A stretch of 11,593 bases of DNA, from NCBI GenBank assembly GCA_001430745.1, contig KQ482051.1, forward strand, positions 23,771 to 35,363, in the 5' to 3' direction. Of this stretch, positions 10,106 through 11,593 are shown piece after piece. The position numbers and the translations under genes were made by a program. The DNA comes from Auxenochlorella pyrenoidosa. Lineage: Eukaryota; Chlorophyta; Trebouxiophyceae; Chlorellales; Chlorellaceae. Numbering within the stretch: position 1 is the stretch's first letter; each line of letters starts with the position of its first letter. The notes below the pieces were generated by a model. The model did no database searches. It was not told where the DNA came from and saw only the letters and a list, made by a program, of their open reading frames with translations.

Positions 10106-10110
10106 TTACA
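10106..10110 (-). terminator. Candidate polyadenylation signal (TGTAA) of the HAD gene
   Basis: TTACA on the plus strand reads TGTAA on the minus strand, the usual poly(A) signal of green algae. It lies about 235 bases beyond the HAD stop, a reasonable 3' UTR length for this group, and overlaps the edge of the palindrome at 10108-10128. A five-base motif alone is weak evidence. Confidence 0.35.
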
Positions 10111-10128
10111 GGGAGTTAAACTCCCTGT
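10108..10128. repeat. 21-base interrupted palindrome between convergent genes
   Basis: ACAGGGAGTT (10108-10117) and its exact reverse complement AACTCCCTGT (10119-10128) flank one central A. A second hairpin, CCCTGTA (10099-10105) with TACAGGG (10107-10113), overlaps the left arm, so the two structures exclude each other. Position between two facing stop codons suggests a role in 3'-end formation, which is inference. Confidence 0.7.
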
Positions 10129-10341
10129 CCCTCTCCCTGTATTACTGCAAGTATGTGCAGAAGAAGCGCAGCTCTGTATCCATCATGTTGGGAGGAAGGC
10201 TTGCAAGGGGCAGAGCACGTGTGAGGTCCAAGGCAGGCCAGCAGTGCAGATATCAGGGCGGAAATGGCAGGGGTCAAATGTCAGGAAAAGCGCGCCGCCA
10301 GGGTTGCACGCCCTGGCCGCAGGCGCTGGTGCGTCGCCACG

Positions 10342-11521
10342 CTAGCGCATGGAGTGCCACCTGGCATGCCGCGCGCGGTGCAGCGCCGCGTCCACCGCTG
10401 CCTCCACGTCATCCACCACCAGCTGCAGGCCCGGGGGGGGGGGGCGTGTCGATGTTACATACGTCAAAGTGACGGCCAGGCAGCACGCGTGCCTACCGGC
10501 AGCAGCACGGAGGCGGCAGCCCAGGGCAGTCAGGCCGCCAGGCTTGCAGGCGGGGTGAGGAGGGAGGCGTTGCAGGCCACCCGGCAATGCAGCACAGGAG
10601 CAGCCGCACTGCAGGCGCCAGCAAGCGGCTCTCGCCTGCGCGGGGTCGCGGCTGCAGTCGGCGCGGGCCACCCCCGTCTTCGTGACCAGCACCGACACCC
10701 AGGGGGCGCCCGCGGCGTTGGCGCCGCGCACATCCGCCGCCGGGTTGTCGCCCACTGCATGGGGGGGCAGGCATGCGGGTGCTGGCATGCGGCACGCCGG
10801 GGCAGCAGCCCACCCTCGTGTGCCGGTTGCGGGGAAGGGCCACTGCGCGACAGCCAGCCAGGCACGCAGCAAGCAGGCCATGTCCCAACCTGCGTAGACG
10901 GCGCTGAAGGGCAACGGCGTGCGCGCATGCTGTGCACTGCTGCTGCTGCTGCCGCTGCCGCCGCCGCTGCTGCTGCTGCTGCCCGCCGGTAGCTCGGGCA
11001 CATCTGGCAGCTCCAGGCCCAGCGCCTTAGCCTGGCGGACCAAGGGGTTGGGTGGCAGGGCAACAGCAACATGAGTGCAGCGGGTGGTTCCTTCAATCGG
11101 GAGGCCATGCTCTGGATTGCGGGGTGCCACAGTGGCCTGGGAGCACGGCACACACAGCTGACGAGCTGCAGCGCACACCCTGCCGCCCTCGCAGCTCTGC
11201 CCACCCTGCCCGGCGCGTGACCCTGCCGGACCCCGCCGCAGCGCGCCGCCCACCTGCGCCACCAGCACCTGCTCCGCCAACAGGTACGGCGCTGCATGCG
11301 GCTTGCCAAAGTGGTGCGCCTTGAGCGGCTCGCCGGTCACCTGGGCAGGAGGGGCCGTGTAGGGGCGGGAGGAGAGAGCAGGCGAGCAAGGGTGAGGGCC
11401 AGGCAGGCAAGGCGCGGCCCCCGCCGCCGCAAAGGCACAATGCAAGCAATTCCAGGGCATCATGGGCGGCATTTAAAGGATGGCGAGCCGCATTCCCCGA
11501 AACCTGCAGTCTGTCGCCCTC

Positions 11522-11552
<31 letters not shown>

Positions 11553-11593
11553 TGTACAGGCAGGCCCCGCCCCCCCCCCCCCCACACACACAC
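10342..11593 (-). CDS. HAD-superfamily subfamily IIA (CECR5/HDHD5-like) protein, 3' part only
   Basis: The last four exons on the minus strand are 11340-11254, 11031-10890, 10754-10636 and 10422-10342 (stop TAG), giving 142 residues in phase. Earlier exons lie beyond the right edge, and 11341-11593 is read as intron. Motifs: VTGEPLKAHHFGKPHAAPY carries the conserved HAD Lys (GKP) in the form typical of the CECR5 group. VGDNPAADVRGANAAG is HAD motif IV with its acidic GDxxxxD residues, and WVSVLVTKTGV and VVDDVEAAV follow as in that family. The nucleophile DxD motif would be upstream and cannot be checked. Members are phosphatase-like and often mitochondrial, with poorly known substrates. A Ser/Gly run in the cap-side loop is encoded by a CTG/CCG repeat. 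All three internal introns are multiples of three without stops, and the last is GC-AG. Confidence 0.8.
10423..10635 (-). other. Probable GC-AG last intron of the HAD gene
   Basis: The donor is CAG|GCGAGA and the acceptor CTGCAG|CTG. Removal joins CSRDPAQ to LVVDDVEAAV, as the CECR5-like family requires. The intron is 213 bases with no in-frame stop, so an unspliced reading (71 extra residues, Cys/Pro-rich) cannot be excluded from frame alone. No GT donor in phase gives the family join. Confidence 0.55.
10433..10444 (+). repeat. Poly-G tract in the last HAD intron
   Basis: Twelve G on the plus strand, read as poly-C on the coding strand, sit just upstream of the acceptor of the last HAD intron and serve as its pyrimidine tract. 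Length calls in such runs are error-prone. Confidence 0.7.
10937..10983 (-). repeat. CTG/CCG triplet repeat encoding a Ser/Gly run in the HAD protein
   Basis: Mixed CTG and CCG units on the plus strand read on the coding strand as AGC and GGC codons, giving a Ser/Gly stretch of about 15 residues between ELPAG and AQHARTPLPF. It lies within an exon, so the protein has a low-complexity loop between the GKP motif and the GDNP motif. Confidence 0.75.
11524..11552. repeat. (CAGG)n tandem repeat
   Basis: Seven tandem CAGG units with a trailing C lie in the presumed HAD intron. They are a simple repeat with no coding sense. Confidence 0.85.
11565..11593. repeat. Poly-C and (CA)n tract at the window edge
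   Basis: A long C run broken once by G is followed by a short CA dinucleotide repeat running to the end of the window. It is low-complexity intronic sequence. Confidence 0.8.

Larger units (their letters stand above)
9996..10341. other. Convergent intergenic region between the ABCG and HAD genes
   Basis: These 346 bases separate two facing stop codons (ABCG TGA at 9995, HAD TAG at 10342) and should hold both 3' UTRs. The middle is less GC-rich and contains duplicated CTCCCTGTCCCT blocks (10091-10102 and 10121-10132), duplicated CCCTGTATTAC blocks (10099-10109 and 10135-10145) and a palindrome. No open frame here shows family motifs. Confidence 0.6.
11341..11593 (-). other. Partial intron upstream of the first visible HAD exon
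   Basis: The acceptor CTGCCCAG|GTG opens the exon at 11340. Upstream of it no family-like sequence is seen up to the window edge. The stretch includes repeats and a C-rich acceptor tract. The reading frame stays open back to 11472, but its translation (Cys/Pro/Leu-rich) does not resemble the family. Confidence 0.5.

Noticed and set aside
10264..10992. Plus-strand 242-codon frame ending in poly-Ala
   Set aside because: It is antisense to the HAD exons, and the Ala run is the complement strand of the Ser/Gly repeat.

Overview
The window looks like nuclear DNA of a GC-rich unicellular green alga, most likely a chlorophyte of the Chlorella/trebouxiophyte kind. The reasons are: coding sequence broken into many short exons by introns of about 130-270 bases; splice donors that nearly all begin GTG and acceptors that mostly end GCAG; strongly GC-ending codons; CTG, CA, GGCA and poly-C simple repeats; and no bacterial-style operons, ribosome-binding sites or tRNAs. 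The lineage is inferred from gene style and was not confirmed by a search.

Layout from left to right: (1) bases 3-158 may be the Pro/Ala-rich tail of a plus-strand gene (weak). (2) Bases 159-838 are a convergent intergenic stretch. (3) Bases 839-3578, minus strand, hold a seven-exon gene for a secreted, divergent N-acylglucosamine 2-epimerase (AGE)-superfamily protein of about 502 residues, with one apparent single-base frame break in exon 5. (4) Bases 3579-4913 are a divergent, visibly less GC-rich spacer that must hold the promoters of genes 3 and 5. (5) Bases 4914-9995, plus strand, hold an 18-exon ABCG-type ABC half-transporter that assembles into a clean 595-residue reading frame. (6) Bases 9996-10341 are a convergent spacer with a 21-base interrupted palindrome. 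(7) Bases 10342-11340, minus strand, and continuing off the right edge, hold the last four exons of a HAD-superfamily subfamily IIA (CECR5/HDHD5-like) protein.

The gene models were built by hand: I joined splice sites so that reading phase and family motifs stayed intact. In ABCG all 18 exons join in phase. The AGE gene needs one extra base. The HAD fragment joins in phase.

No CRISPR array, mobile element or new multi-gene system is visible. The most notable signals are: five of 26 modelled introns with GC-AG rather than GT-AG ends; an AGE-family protein predicted to be secreted, with canonical active-site positions altered; a frame break at paired homopolymers inside that gene; consecutive stop-free, multiple-of-three introns in the HAD gene; and a palindrome that may serve the 3' ends of two convergent genes. 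The AGE and ABCG genes share one divergent spacer and so could be co-regulated, but nothing in the sequence proves a shared pathway.
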